A stretch of 64,000 nt of DNA from Arthrobacter alpinus (GCF_001445575.1 NZ_CP013200.1:2976001-3040000); one strand, 5' to 3'. Shown: positions 28,877 through 40,136, counted from the first letter of the stretch. Notes: generated by a model not told the origin, from the sequence alone. Numbers and translations: made by a program.

Positions 28877-29130
28877 TCAACGGCGCAGAGCCGTGGCTAT
28901 GGCGGCGATGAACTTGCCCTGCAATTCGGATTCCTTGACCAGATGCCCATAGAGGGTGCGGCATTCTAAGCAGAAATAGGCAACATCCAAGGTGCCTTCG
29001 GGATCCCACGGTGGTTTCTGGGCGGACTCAATGAAGAGGTGGGCAGCAGTGCCACAACCCTGGTACCAAATGGGGTGGTTGGCACGGGCCTGGTTTGCTC
29101 CGGACGGCCCTCTTTGCCAGACATGGCCAT
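28877..29130 (-). CDS. Cys-rich zinc-ribbon-like small protein (family copy 2), possible frameshift
   Basis: The frame ending at 28877 carries HPIWYQGCGTAAHLFIES, YFCLECRTLYGHLVKESEL and IAAIATALRR. It aligns with the intact protein at 47249 (W-C-x2-C-x-T, F-x-IES, Y-x-C-L-E-C, H-x-V). One cysteine of the first pair is Tyr here. A well-placed start (ATG 29130, MAMSGKEG, with GGGAAGGGTG before it) lies in a neighbouring frame, so one base may be missing near 29070; otherwise the start is uncertain. The box at 29200 would be 70 nt upstream of that start. Function unknown. Confidence 0.55.
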
Positions 29131-29199
29131 CACCCTTCCCGGACTTCCTCAGCCAACAATGTGCTGCCCACTCTAGGCTGCACCTTTCGGCATGGATAC

Positions 29200-29215
29200 G
29201 GTCCAAAGGCCCAAG
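29200..29215 (-). promoter_or_regulatory. DosR-like box upstream of Cys-rich copy 2
   Basis: GGTCCAAAGGCCCAAG (reverse CTTGGGCCTTTGGACC), 70 nt upstream of ATG 29130. Confidence 0.55.
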
Positions 29216-29252
29216 TGTGGCAGCCACTGCGGAGTGTTCGCCAGCGTGTGGT

Positions 29253-29648
29253 TCAGCCGAGGTTCGTTCCGATGGCACCAGTGAAATATGGAATCAGCCA
29301 GATGCCCCACACCAGAAGGGAAAACTTATGGAAACGCCTTTTCTCCACCTCACGGTTGCGCAGCAACACAACCACAGCCCACCCCAGATGGACCACCATC
29401 AACAACAAGGCCACAGCCCCGGTGACCGCCATGACCGCATTCAGCCCGGCACCAGCCCCGCTGGCTTGTACCTCCCCCGACGCAGCAATCCGTGACATCA
29501 AGAAAGTGCCGCTGGCATCACAGGCCAACCCCAGAGCAAAAAACCCCACATGCCACCACTTCAACACACGCTGGACATGCTCCGACCACACACCAATCGA
29601 ATAGAACACCAAAGCGGACGTGATGAGAATGATCGCAGGCAGCAGCAT
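29253..29648 (-). CDS. HsmA/TIGR03987-like four-helix membrane protein
   Basis: 131 residues with four membrane helices: MLLPAIILITSALVFYSIGVWSE, WWHVGFFALGLACDASGTFLMS, GLNAVMAVTGAVALLLMVVHLGWAVVVLL, and LLVWGIWLIPYFTGAI. The length, the order and the conserved HVGFFALGLxCDxxGT pattern fit the TIGR03987/HsmA-like family, thought to be connected with respiration or heme but not firmly characterised. The gene is intact and monocistronic; its 3' end runs close to the start of the next minus-strand gene. Confidence 0.7.
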   Translation of the reverse strand: MLLPAIILITSALVFYSIGVWSEHVQRVLKWWHVGFFALGLACDASGTFLMSRIAASGEVQASGAGAGLNAVMAVTGAVALLLMVVHLGWAVVVLLRNREVEKRRFHKFSLLVWGIWLIPYFTGAIGTNLG

Positions 29649-29765
29649 GACCCGAGACTACACCGACCAAGATGTGGCCGGATCAACCGGATGGACGATG
29701 TTGACGGGCTGCGACGGCGGGAAGTGTCCGTGTTGCTCCGCGTTGAGGCTGCCCAGCCCGTCCAT

Positions 29766-29781
29766 GGGGCCTTCTCCTCTA
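29766..29781 (+). promoter_or_regulatory. DosR-like box upstream of Hsp20 copy 1
   Basis: GGGGCCTTCTCCTCTA, 79 nt before the Hsp20 ATG at 29861; the paralogous Hsp20 gene has its box at 80 nt. Confidence 0.52.
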
Positions 29782-29860
29782 GTGGGCCGCGGCTTGCTGG
29801 CCTGTACTGGAAGAACAGCCCACGCCCGCAGCGCAGGGCCCAAAACAGTAAGAAATCACC

Positions 29861-30341
29861 ATGACTGAAATGTTGAGCTGGAACCCGCTGGACGCAGCCC
29901 GCCGAGCCGCAGCCTTCGACCTGTTCACCAGAAACCCGTTCGGCATGCTGGACTCCATCCAACGCCTCTTCGACGACGCCAACGACACAAGCGCCATGCG
30001 CCTTGCGCCTTGCGCCTTGAGGAAACGGGGGAGGACAACACCTTGGTGGTCTGCGCTGAACTGCCTGGCATTGACCCGGACAAGGACGTCGACGTCACTG
30101 TCGCCGACGGAGTCCTGACCATCAGCGCCCGGCGGGAGGAAAAGACGGAAAACAGAAACGATGGGAGTTACCGCTCCGAGTTCCGCTATGGTTCCATGCT
30201 CCGGCGCATCGCACTCCCCGAAGGAGCCACCGAGGAGGACGCCACAGCCTCCTACAAGGACGGAATTCTGGAAGTGCGTACACCCATGCCAAGGCGGAAT
30301 CAGCGCAGGAACCTGCCAAAGTTTCCATCACCCGAGGCTGA
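29861..30341 (+). pseudogene. Hsp20/alpha-crystallin small heat-shock protein (copy 1), two frame changes
   Basis: N-terminus MTEMLSWNPLDAARRAAAFDLFTRNPFGMLDSIQRLFDD, then a 7-bp motif in triplicate (29998-30018) throws the frame. The alpha-crystallin domain follows as EETGEDNTLVVCAELPGIDPDKDVDVTV through SEFRYGSMLRRIALPEGATEEDATASYKDGILEV. A second single-base change near 30290 lets the natural tail (KAESAQEPAKVSITRG) end at TGA 30339-30341. Hsp20 chaperones hold unfolded proteins; the M. tuberculosis DosR hallmark HspX is of this family. The BON-domain gene starts 13 nt later. Confidence 0.8.
29998..30018. repeat. 7-bp motif in triplicate within Hsp20 copy 1
   Basis: GCGCCTT three times head to tail, exactly at the point where the Hsp20 reading frame is lost; the paralogue at 47846 lacks it. 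Confidence 0.75.
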
Positions 30342-30354
30342 AAGGACTCCCGTC

Positions 30355-30807
30355 ATGATGACCGACACGCTCAGCGACCGGCATTTCCAATATGCAGTTG
30401 AGGCCGAACTTCGGTGGACCCCCGACGTTGAAGCGACCCACATAGGCGTCAGCGTGGACAATCATGCCGTGACGCTCACAGGAGCCGTCGGCAGCTACCC
30501 CGAGCGGATCGCCGCACGGCGCGCCGCCCTCCGTGTCGTGGGTGTGTCGGCCGTCGCCGAGGACCTCACCGTTCACTACGCCGGCGCGGCCGTGACGGAC
30601 TCCGACATTGCCGAATCCGTGGGAAGCATGCTGGAGCGCAACGAGGTCCTGCCCCACGGGGCCATTCAGGCTAGCGTCCGCCACCATCTGGTGACCCTCA
30701 CCGGTCACCTGCCTTCCATGAGTGAAAAGAAGCAGGCCGGGCTCACGGCCTGGTCATCCCCCGGTGTGGGATCGGTCCTCAACAGCATTCAGGTCGACCC
30801 CATGTAG
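30355..30807 (+). CDS. BON-domain protein
   Basis: About 150 residues from ATG 30355 or 30358 (MMTDTLSDRHFQYAVEAELRWTPDVEATHIGVSVDNHAVTLTG). Two BON repeats are visible, about residues 8-75 and 82-148, each with the GxVxLTGxV/LxS core (VSVDNHAVTLTGAVGSYPER; ASVRHHLVTLTGHLPSMSEK). BON domains bind phospholipid or RNA; cytosolic forms occur beside stress genes. It starts just after the Hsp20 stop with GGCTGAAAGGAC as ribosome site. The frame is open upstream into Hsp20, but that is a by-product of the Hsp20 frame change. Confidence 0.75.
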   Translation: MMTDTLSDRHFQYAVEAELRWTPDVEATHIGVSVDNHAVTLTGAVGSYPERIAARRAALRVVGVSAVAEDLTVHYAGAAVTDSDIAESVGSMLERNEVLPHGAIQASVRHHLVTLTGHLPSMSEKKQAGLTAWSSPGVGSVLNSIQVDPM

Positions 30808-31004
30808 TTCCATCCAGCCGCAAGCGCTGGCGCTGAAGGTCAAGCTCGAGGCACAGACCCCGTCACCATTGAACGATGGGGTCCGTTCCAGGGCTGGGCA
30901 TGTATTGGCAACAATCCTCGACCGCCAAGTCAGCGGCGTGTTGGGGCGAAACGCCTTGCCAGCCCTTTCGAGTTCACGAATCCACTGCAGTGAAGGGACA
31001 CATC

Positions 31005-31810
31005 GTGACGCTGACAATCGTCATCACCATAGTCATCGTCTTCCTTCTGGTGATCGCAGCGGTGCTCGCCATCCACGTGGTCAACCAGTACGAGATGGGC
31101 GTTGTGTTCCGCTTGGGTCGCGTGGTGGGTGTCAAGAAACCGGGGTTGGCCGTGATCATCCCCGTAGTCGACAGGATGCCCCAAGGTATCGATGCGGATC
31201 ATCACCTTGCCCATTCAGTCCCAGGGCATCATCACAAGGGACAATGTCAGCGTCGATATTTCGGCGGTCGCCTATTTTCGTATCGTCGACGCCGTCAAGT
31301 CTGTCGTCGCCATTGAAAATGTCTATACGGCCATTGACCAAATCGCCCAGACCACGTTGCGCAAGGTGGTTGGCCGGCACACCCTGGATGAAATCCTGGC
31401 CGAAACGGATGTCATCAACTCGGGAATACGCGAAATCCTTGACGTCACCACGACGGAGTGGGGAGTCGACGTGACCCTTGTCGAGTTGAAGGACATCCAG
31501 CTTCCAGAGAGCATGAACCGGGCCATGGCCCGCCAGGCGGAAGCCGAACGGGAAAAGCGAGCAAAGATCATTGCCGCCGAGGGAGAGTCCCTGGCCGCAG
31601 CCGAACTTGGGGATGCGTCTGACACCATGATGGCCCACCCGCTGGCCCTCCAACTGCGCAACCTCCAGACCCTAGTGGAACTGGGCGTGGACAAGAACAG
31701 CACCGTAGTCTTCCCTGCCCCGCTGATGAGCACCATCAGCGAACTTGGCGCCTTCCTGGCCCGCGAGACGGAGTCAGCCAAGAGAACAATAGCCACCCCG
31801 ACTGCCGGTC
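31005..31810 (+). pseudogene. Slipin/stomatin (SPFH domain) protein, frameshifted and lacking its natural end
   Basis: A GTG at 31005 after GAAGGGACACATC begins [47 protein letters not shown], the membrane anchor and start of an SPFH domain. A frame change near 31190 leads to [31 protein letters not shown] through QTTLRKVVGRHTLDEILAETDVIN and a coiled-coil region (ARQAEAEREKRAKIIAAEGE). Similarity ends near ARETESAKRT (about 31790); the frame then stays open to 32628 only because it runs antisense to the permease gene. Slipins organise membrane microdomains, usually with an NfeD partner, which is not present here. Confidence 0.72.
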
Positions 31811-32712
31811 GAGTCGCCCTGGACGGGCAGCTTCTCGGCGGGGCCGACCTGCTGGTCCCGCCGTGCTTCAACCTTGACCGAAACCCAGCACAGCAGGATC
31901 GCACCAAGAACGTGGAGTATCAGGGGCCACCATCGATTCACCCCGAAAGCACGCAGTTTCTGGCCCCACCCGATCGGAGAAAGCCAGGAGATCCAGCCTG
32001 GAGTGGCGACCGTACCGTTCAAGTCGCCGATCGCACGCAACAAATACGCGATTCCGATGACGGTTGCGGCGAAACTGTTCGCACCGCGGCTGCTCGTGGA
32101 CATCTGGCTTCCGATCGCGGCCACAACAAGAAAGTACAAGCCCACCCCGGCCAGGGAAGCACCCAGTTCCAGGCTGCCCATGACAGGCAGGGTCAAGGCC
32201 ATTGCGGTCCCAGCAATTCCCAGGCCCACGACGACGTTGAAGGCAGCGACGAAAAGGTAGTTTGCCAGGGTGTAGGCGTGCCGGCCCACGACGTTCGCAC
32301 GCAGAAGTTCCGTGCGCCCGGCTTCCTCGTCGGCACGGCCGTTGCGCGTCACAAGGAAGACCGTGACAAACGCCAAAGTGAGGGCAAGCGTCATCCAAAT
32401 CTTCAGCATCAGAATTCCACCCAAAGTATCCGCCGCATAGGCAGTTCCCGTCAACGCGGCCACCGACGGCGTGTTCGCGATGGAGGCATACGCCTCGCGA
32501 TCTGCCGCCGTGGGAAAGGCTGCGCGCTGGGATTCATACACGGAGGGAATCATGCCCACGAGCACCACCACCCACACCAGAAGGCGCAGCCAGTTGCGCC
32601 GGGCCAAGAAAAGAACCATGTCACGTAAGCCCTGCAGCGGGGATTGGGCGGGCATTCGACCCACCAGGGCGTCTCGGCTTCCACCCGTGGCCCGGGCAGT
32701 GGTCGCCGTCAT
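31774..32712 (-). pseudogene. ABC-2 type exporter permease, C-terminal half missing
   Basis: 313 residues, MTATTARATGGSRDALVGRMPAQSPL, with about six membrane helices (LRLLVWVVVLVGMIPSVYES, GILMLKIWMTLALTLAFVTVFLV, YTLANYLFVAAFNVVVGLGI, GVGLYFLVVAAIGSQMS). Members of this large-permease group are usually over 500 residues with two such halves; here the sequence stops just after LLCWVSVKVEARRD, where it meets the tail-less slipin gene. A deletion removing both 3' ends is the simplest reading. Its start overlaps the ATPase stop, so it belonged to a two-gene exporter operon. Confidence 0.72.
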
Positions 32713-33643
32713 GGGACCTTCACCCCGCCGGCGGCCAGCTCCGTACCGTAGTGGCGCAGGAAGAGCTCCTCGAGCGACGGCGGTGAGGAGACCAGAGCCC
32801 TCGGCTTCCAGCGGACGAGATCTGCAAGGACCGAACCAAAATCCGAATCGGCGACCGTGAACACAGTCCGCCCTCCCGCCTCCACAACGTCGTTAACACC
32901 GGGGAAACGCGACAAATTGGCTGCAGGGTCATCCAAGGCAACCGACACTGTGCTCCGCTGCAGATGACGTAATTGGGTCAGCGTGCCGGATTCGACTGTC
33001 TTGCCCTGCCGAATGATGGTGACGGTGTCACACAGGTTTTCAACCTCGGCGAAGAGGTGGCTGGAGAGCAGCACGGAACGTCCCTGGGCCTGGACGTCCC
33101 GGACGCAGGAACGGAACGCGGCCTCCAGATCGGGTCAAGACCCGAGGTTGGTTCGTCAAGGATCAACAATTCGGCATCAGAAGCCAACACCGAATCAAGA
33201 GCCACCTTCTGCCTGTTGCCTTTCGAGTACGCCCGCGCCTTCTTGGATGGGTCGAGCTCGAACCGTTGCAGAATTTCGTCCCTACGTGCCTTGTTGACCC
33301 CGCCCCTGAGTCCGCCCAGGATATCGATGATTTGTCCGCCGGTGAGGTTCGGCCACAGGTTCACGTCGCCGGGAACGTAGGCGATCCGGCGGTGCAGCTC
33401 AACGGCGTCCCGCCAGGGATCGCGGCCCAGCACGCGCACAGTCGTTGCCTCAGCCCTCAGCAGCCCCAGCAGGATCCTGATTGTGGTTAACTTCCCTGAA
33501 CCATTCGGCCCAAAGAAGCCAGCGGTCTACCCGGACTCGACCCTCAGGTCCAACCCGTCGAGGGCAAGCTGGTGGCCAAAGGACTTCCGCAGGCCAACGA
33601 CCTCGATGGCGGGGCTGGAAATTTCCGAACTGGTTATTGACAT
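32709..33643 (-). pseudogene. ABC transporter ATPase of the truncated exporter (nonsense and frameshift)
   Basis: ATG 33643 (MSITSSEISSPAIEVVGLRKSFGH) follows GAGGAGG. The frame stops at a TAG (33528-33530, expected Glu before [12 protein letters not shown]), continues in the same frame through an altered Walker A ([12 protein letters not shown], with Leu for Thr), a signature ([11 protein letters not shown], weak for LSGGQ) and Walker B ([13 protein letters not shown]). It then shifts frame near 33135 to [25 protein letters not shown]. It cannot make a working ATPase. A box lies 98 nt upstream at 33741. Confidence 0.78.
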
Positions 33644-33740
33644 GGCATTCTCCTCCTCAGCACGCGCCGGTCCCTGTGCAGACAGCGCAGCAGGATGCGC
33701 CTCCTGCGTGAAGGCCACGGTGCTGCGGTACGCCGTCGGC

Positions 33741-33756
33741 AGGGGCAAAGGTCACC
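33741..33756 (-). promoter_or_regulatory. DosR-like box upstream of the broken ABC exporter
   Basis: AGGGGCAAAGGTCACC, between the end of the V-ATPase operon and the start of the minus-strand ABC ATPase at 33643. Confidence 0.5.
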
Positions 33757-33794
33757 ACATCCAGTCCGGGCAGCGCATAGCCTGCAGCCCTGGA

Positions 33795-34397
33795 TCAGCG
33801 CTGGGATGCAGTGGTCCGATCGGCAGCCCAGCGAAGGCGCAGGCTTTCCTCCAGCTCCTGCGCATCAAGCTGGCGGCGGATCTCCAGCAGTTCACTTTCG
33901 AGGCGGGGTATCCACCGGTTCTCAACAGCCCGCTGCCGGGTCCTGGTTGCCGCGAGCTCGGCGGCCAGCAACAGGCGCTGCCGTTGGAGCACGGCATGGC
34001 GGAGCCCGGAAAGCAGCGCCTCCTGATGAGTGGAGGCCGCATAGGACAATGCCGAGCTTCCTCCCGCTGGGGGCAGCTCGGGAAAATCGCACTCTGGATC
34101 TTCCGGGAACCGCACGCCCATGGTGTTGCCCCATCGCAGCCGGACGGTTGCGGGGGCCAACGGTGCAGCGGCCTCCATCTGGATGCTTCCGTCCAGGGCA
34201 GCCGAGCGGCGCAGCCACACGGCCGCCTCCCTAGCCAGAGCCTCCCACTCCCCCCGGGCCGCCTCCAGCTGGGGCTGAAGGCCGTCCAGCTGGTCCACAA
34301 GGATGTGCTGTTTGCGGTCCAGCAGGCGGGCGCCGTGGCGGGCAGTCTCCAGGCGCCGCTCAGTCTGCACCTTGGCTGCCCGCCCCGTGCTGCTCAA
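33795..34397 (-). CDS. ntpD: A/V-type ATPase subunit D (central rotor shaft)
   Basis: 200 residues, MSSTGRAAKVQTERRLETARHGARLLDRKQHILVDQLDGLQPQLEAARGEW, then a C-terminal helix (NRWIPRLESELLEIRRQLDAQELEESLRLRW). This is the D-subunit plan: two long antiparallel coiled-coil helices that form the rotor axle inside the A3B3 ring. The segment PAxxRxxQLRxRL-like at the N-terminus of D subunits is shortened. The last gene of the nine-gene operon; its ATG overlaps the ntpB stop (ATGA). Confidence 0.82.
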   Translation of the reverse strand: MSSTGRAAKVQTERRLETARHGARLLDRKQHILVDQLDGLQPQLEAARGEWEALAREAAVWLRRSAALDGSIQMEAAAPLAPATVRLRWGNTMGVRFPEDPECDFPELPPAGGSSALSYAASTHQEALLSGLRHAVLQRQRLLLAAELAATRTRQRAVENRWIPRLESELLEIRRQLDAQELEESLRLRWAADRTTASQR

Positions 34398-35848
34398 GTC
34401 CGCTCACCACCCCTGGGCAAGTACTTCTCGAGGAACGCGGTTGGCACCATGGTCAGTTCAGGTTCAGGAAGGGCCGCCAGCGCCGCCCATGCCCTGCCCA
34501 GGGTGTCGTCCAGAGTCCTGGATTCATCGCTTCCCTGGTTGAAGAGACCACCCTCCACCAATGTCCGGTACGCGATGTAGCTACGGTCGGTGGAGCTCAA
34601 CGCGGCCTCGCCCACCAGCTCGGCCAGTTCACCGGCCGCCCGGGCGCGAGCCAGGGCGGCCATCACCTGCGCCGCCACATCGAGGTGGTCCTCCCGGGTG
34701 CGGCCATTGCCTGCACCGCTGCGCATCAGCCGTGATAGCGAGGAAAGCACATCCACCGGCGGGTAGATGCCGCGTGCCGCGACGTCTGGGGCAAGGACAA
34801 CCTGGCCCTCAGTGATGTAACCGGTCAAGTCCGGAACAGGGTGTGTGATGTCGCCGGCCGGCATTGTCAGCACTGGCACAATCGTCACGGACCCCTCGTG
34901 GCCCTTGACCCTCCCGCAACGCTCGTAGAGGGTGGCGAGGTCGCTGTACAGGTACCCGGGGTAGCCGCGCCGGGCGGGGATCTCCCGCCGTGCCGCGGAC
35001 ACCTCGCGGACCGCCTCAGCGTAGCTGGTCATGTCGGACATGATGACAAGGACGTCGTGGCCCTCCGTGTAGGCCAGGTGCTCGGCAATGGTCAGTGCAA
35101 TGCGTGGGGTGAGAATCCTTTCTATGACAGGGTCGTCAGCCGCGTTGAGCAATAGGATCAGTTCCCCGCTGGCGGAGCGTTCCTCAAGCCGGTCCCGCAC
35201 ATAGGCAATGTCCGCATGGGTCAGCCCCATGGCGGCGAACACCACCCGGAATGATTTTCCGCTGGAGGTGGCCTGCGCCGCGATCTGGGTGGCCAGTGTC
35301 AGGTGTGGCAGGCCAGGCACCGAAAAGATCGGCAGTTTTTGCCCCCTGACCAGTGTCATGAGCCCGTCGATGACCGAGACGCCGGTCAGGACGGGTTCGG
35401 CCGGGGGCTCCCGGTAGACGGGGTTCAACGGCCAGCCGCTGACCGGAAGTGTCGCCGTCCCCGTCACCGGCGGTCCGCCGTCGAGCGGTTCCCCCCGGCC
35501 GTTGCAGACTCGGCCTAGCCACGCCGTGCCCACCTGGATATGCAGGGGCCGGCCGTCGAAGCGGATCCCGATTCCGCCCAGCGCCATGCCGTCGGTGCCT
35601 TCGAGCACCTGCAAGGTCGCCAGGTCCCTGTCCACCTCCAGCACCAGCCCATGGCGGCTTTCCCCGCTGTCCATGTCGATGGTGGCGAACTCGTCCCAGC
35701 CAACGCCGTCTGCCCCACCCACCACAAGCAGGGGGCCTCGAAGTTCCCGGATGTCGCTGTGGGAGACCTGTGCACCGAAGCGCCCTGACAGTGGCGCAGC
35801 CGCCGTGATGCCGGACGCTTCCTCACCTTGGTCGCCAAAGCCCGTCAT
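34394..35848 (-). CDS. ntpB: A/V-type ATPase subunit B (non-catalytic)
   Basis: 484 residues starting MTGFGDQGEEASGITAAAPLSG. Typical B-subunit landmarks are present: VLEGTDGMALGGIGIRF, GRVCNGRGEPLDGGP, PVYREPPAEPVLTGVSVIDGLMTLVRGQKLPIFSVPGLPH, MGLTHADIAYVRDRLEE, LAYTEGHDVLVIMSDMTSYAEAVREVSAARREIPARRGYPGYLYSDLA and HPVPDLTGYITEGQ. As expected for B it has no Walker A loop. It alternates with A in the cytosolic hexamer. Its start and stop overlap the neighbours by 4 nt. Confidence 0.93.
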   Translation of the reverse strand: MTGFGDQGEEASGITAAAPLSGRFGAQVSHSDIRELRGPLLVVGGADGVGWDEFATIDMDSGESRHGLVLEVDRDLATLQVLEGTDGMALGGIGIRFDGRPLHIQVGTAWLGRVCNGRGEPLDGGPPVTGTATLPVSGWPLNPVYREPPAEPVLTGVSVIDGLMTLVRGQKLPIFSVPGLPHLTLATQIAAQATSSGKSFRVVFAAMGLTHADIAYVRDRLEERSASGELILLLNAADDPVIERILTPRIALTIAEHLAYTEGHDVLVIMSDMTSYAEAVREVSAARREIPARRGYPGYLYSDLATLYERCGRVKGHEGSVTIVPVLTMPAGDITHPVPDLTGYITEGQVVLAPDVAARGIYPPVDVLSSLSRLMRSGAGNGRTREDHLDVAAQVMAALARARAAGELAELVGEAALSSTDRSYIAYRTLVEGGLFNQGSDESRTLDDTLGRAWAALAALPEPELTMVPTAFLEKYLPRGGERT

Positions 35849-37593
35849 TGCAGGGCCTCCAACGCGGCAATGGCCTGTCCGCAGCGTTCCCGCACCCCGG
35901 CCCCGTCGGAGGGCCCAAAATCTTCCCGGGCCCGCAGCAACGGGGAAAAATCGGCACTCTCAATGGTGGCGGCTGCCACGCCACGGTCCAGCAGCCGCTG
36001 GCAGGCGTCAACGACGTCGAGCACTCCATCCAGCAGCGCGGCCCCCTTGTCGGCGGAACAGAAACCGTCGTTGGGGTTGAGCGCATTCTGCATCAATACG
36101 CCGTCGCGCAGGAGCCGGCCACCCAGCAACAGGACTTGTTCATGCCCAGGCAGTGAGGCTTGGCCAATGATTTCCGCCAGCTCGGCCAAACGGTCCGCCT
36201 CGGCCAGAAGTGCGACGGCGCGTGCCCGGCGGGAGGCCCAGCCGGGCTGACCGTTGGCGGCATGCCAGGAACCCAGTTCGTCAGTGTCCCTGGCGAAAGA
36301 GCCCGTCCAGCTGACGGCGGGATAGTGGCGGGAGTATGCCAAATCCCGGTCCAGCATCCACAACGACCGGACGAAGCGCTGTGAGTCGGTGGTGACAGGT
36401 TCGCTCATGTCTCCCCCGGCCGGGGACACGGCACCGATCACGGTGACCGAAGCGGTGTTCCCGCCGAGCGTTGTCACCCGCCCTGCCCGTTCATAGAATG
36501 CCGCCAGCTCGGAGGCAAGGTTGGCCGGGTAGCCTTCCTCTGCGGGAAGGTCACCGTTGCGGTTGGCAAATTCACGCAGGGCTTCCGCCCACCGTGAGGT
36601 GGAGTCGGCGATCACCACCACGTCGTAGCCCATGTCACGGTAGAACTCCGCCACCGCAATCCCGGTGAAAATGCTGGCCTCCCGGGCCATCATGGGCATG
36701 TTGGAGGTGTTGGCGATGATGACGGTGCGGTCGATCAGCTTGCCACCCGTCCGGGCGTCCTCGAGCTGCGAGAGCCCGTCCAGGACGTCCGCCATTTCAT
36801 TGCCCCGTTCCCCACACCCCACGTAGACAATGACGTCGGCGTCGCTCCATTTTGCGATCTGCTGCAGCATCATGGTCTTGCCCGTTCCAAAGCCCCCAGG
36901 AACGGCCGCGGCAGCCCCGCGCGCCACAGGAAACATCAAGTCAAGGACCCGCTGGCCTGTGTGCAGCGGAACCGTGTCGCTGTGTCGGATCCGGAAGGGG
37001 CGCGGGCGGCGTATCGGGGTGGGGTGGGCCAGCGACACCTGGTGGCCGGCCACCACTGCAATTGGATCCAGCACCTGAACTTTGCCTTCCGGTGCAATCC
37101 AGCTCAACTCGCCTGACACTCCAACGGGTACCAGGACGCGGTGTTCCACCGATCCGGAATCCGGAACGGTGCCCAGGACTTCGCCAGGCGAAACCTTCGC
37201 ACCGGCCACGGCTGTTGGAACAAAGGCCCACTCGCGGGCCAGGACGGTGCGATCGCCGGTGGATCCTGAACGGTCCGGCGTCAGCCACATGGGCGCCGAG
37301 GACAGGGGGCGCATCAGCCCGTCAAACACCTGGCCCAGCAGTCCCGGACCCATCAGGGCGGAAAGCTCGGCATCCGTGGCTGTGGCAACATCACCGGCTT
37401 TCAGCCCGCCAGTGTATTCATAGGCCTGCAGGGTGGCCTTGTTGCCGACAATAGCCACAGTTTCGGCAGTGATCCGCTGCGGGCCGAGGGAGATCAGTTC
37501 AAGCATGGACAACCCTGCCACACCCTCAATCTCCACGAGGGGTCCGCTGACCCGGGACACCAGTCCGTTTCTTCTGGTTGCTACCGGGTCCAC
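35845..37593 (-). CDS. ntpA: A/V-type ATPase catalytic subunit A
   Basis: 582 residues from a GTG (VDPVATRRNGLVSRVSGPLVEIEGVAGLSMLE). It has the A-subunit bulge region, the Walker A loop GGFGTGKTMMLQQIAKW, YVGCGERGNEMADVL, RTVIIANTSNMPMMAREASIFTGI, AEFYRDMGYDVVVIADSTSRWAEALREF, EEGYPANLASELAAFYERAG and a V/A-type C-terminal helical domain. The P-loop G-F-G-T-G-K-T is intact, so it should hydrolyse or make ATP. The start overlaps ntpE by 13 nt. Confidence 0.95.
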   Translation of the reverse strand: MDPVATRRNGLVSRVSGPLVEIEGVAGLSMLELISLGPQRITAETVAIVGNKATLQAYEYTGGLKAGDVATATDAELSALMGPGLLGQVFDGLMRPLSSAPMWLTPDRSGSTGDRTVLAREWAFVPTAVAGAKVSPGEVLGTVPDSGSVEHRVLVPVGVSGELSWIAPEGKVQVLDPIAVVAGHQVSLAHPTPIRRPRPFRIRHSDTVPLHTGQRVLDLMFPVARGAAAAVPGGFGTGKTMMLQQIAKWSDADVIVYVGCGERGNEMADVLDGLSQLEDARTGGKLIDRTVIIANTSNMPMMAREASIFTGIAVAEFYRDMGYDVVVIADSTSRWAEALREFANRNGDLPAEEGYPANLASELAAFYERAGRVTTLGGNTASVTVIGAVSPAGGDMSEPVTTDSQRFVRSLWMLDRDLAYSRHYPAVSWTGSFARDTDELGSWHAANGQPGWASRRARAVALLAEADRLAELAEIIGQASLPGHEQVLLLGGRLLRDGVLMQNALNPNDGFCSADKGAALLDGVLDVVDACQRLLDRGVAAATIESADFSPLLRAREDFGPSDGAGVRERCGQAIAALEALQ

Positions 37594-38098
37594 AGTTCAC
37601 TCTCCTCGGGCATGGACTCCAAGGCCAGCTCGGCTAGGACGGGAAGGGAAAGGTCCAGCCGGCGCGTGCCAGCCTCGGCGATGACGCCGCCGTCGGGACT
37701 CTCCGACACCCTGGCCGAGGGGCCAAGAAGCGTCCGGCAGTGTTCCGTCAACCCCGCAACGAGTGCCGGGTAGCGGGGGTCGTCCCGCAGCGCCGATACG
37801 CGTGCCCTGAGCTGGCGGCGGAGTTCGGCCAGGACGGCGCTGCGCTGTGCCAGGACCAGTTCCTGTGCTTCGCGGCGAACCCGGGACGAGCGCAGCGCGG
37901 CCTGGGACCTGGCCGAGTCTTCTCCCTCCCTGGTGGCTCTTGCGAGAATCTGGGCTGCCTGCTCCCTCGCTGAGGCCAACAGGCCCGCGGCCTCCAGGCT
38001 AGCGCCGTGGCGAATATCCGCGGCCTGCTCTTCCGCATTCGTCCGCAGCGCCTGTCGCAGCGGGGCCAGGGCGGCATTGGATTCCGGAGCCAGGAAGT

Positions 38099-38102
<4 letters not shown>
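37581..38102 (-). CDS. ntpE: A/V-type ATPase subunit E (peripheral stalk)
   Basis: 173 residues, MNFLAPESNAALAPLRQALRTNAEEQAADIRHGASLEAAGLLASAREQAAQILARATREGEDSARSQ. It has a long charged Ala-rich helix followed by a small globular C-terminal domain (LTEHCRTLLGPSARVSESPDGGVIAEAGTRRLDLSLPVLAELALE), the E-subunit layout. It pairs with the G/H-type helix encoded at the operon start to make the outer stalk. The ATG overlaps the preceding stop. Assignment rests on architecture and gene order. Confidence 0.78.

Positions 38103-40122
<2,020 letters not shown>

Positions 40123-40136
<14 letters not shown>

Noticed and set aside
29835..29850. AGGGCCCAAAACAGTA as a box for Hsp20 copy 1
   Set aside because: Only 10 nt from the start codon and a poor second half; the element at 29766 has the spacing of the paralogue.
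30010..30807. A fused Hsp20-BON protein
   Set aside because: The fusion exists only in a frame created by the Hsp20 indel near 30290; the natural Hsp20 tail and stop and a separate BON start with ribosome site are visible.
30878..30893. GGGGTCCGTTCCAGGG as a box before the slipin gene
   Set aside because: Too many mismatches to the recurring core; kept out of the feature list.
31192..32628. A 478-residue slipin with a long novel C-terminus
   Set aside because: The second half is antisense to a recognisable ABC permease and lacks any domain character of its own.
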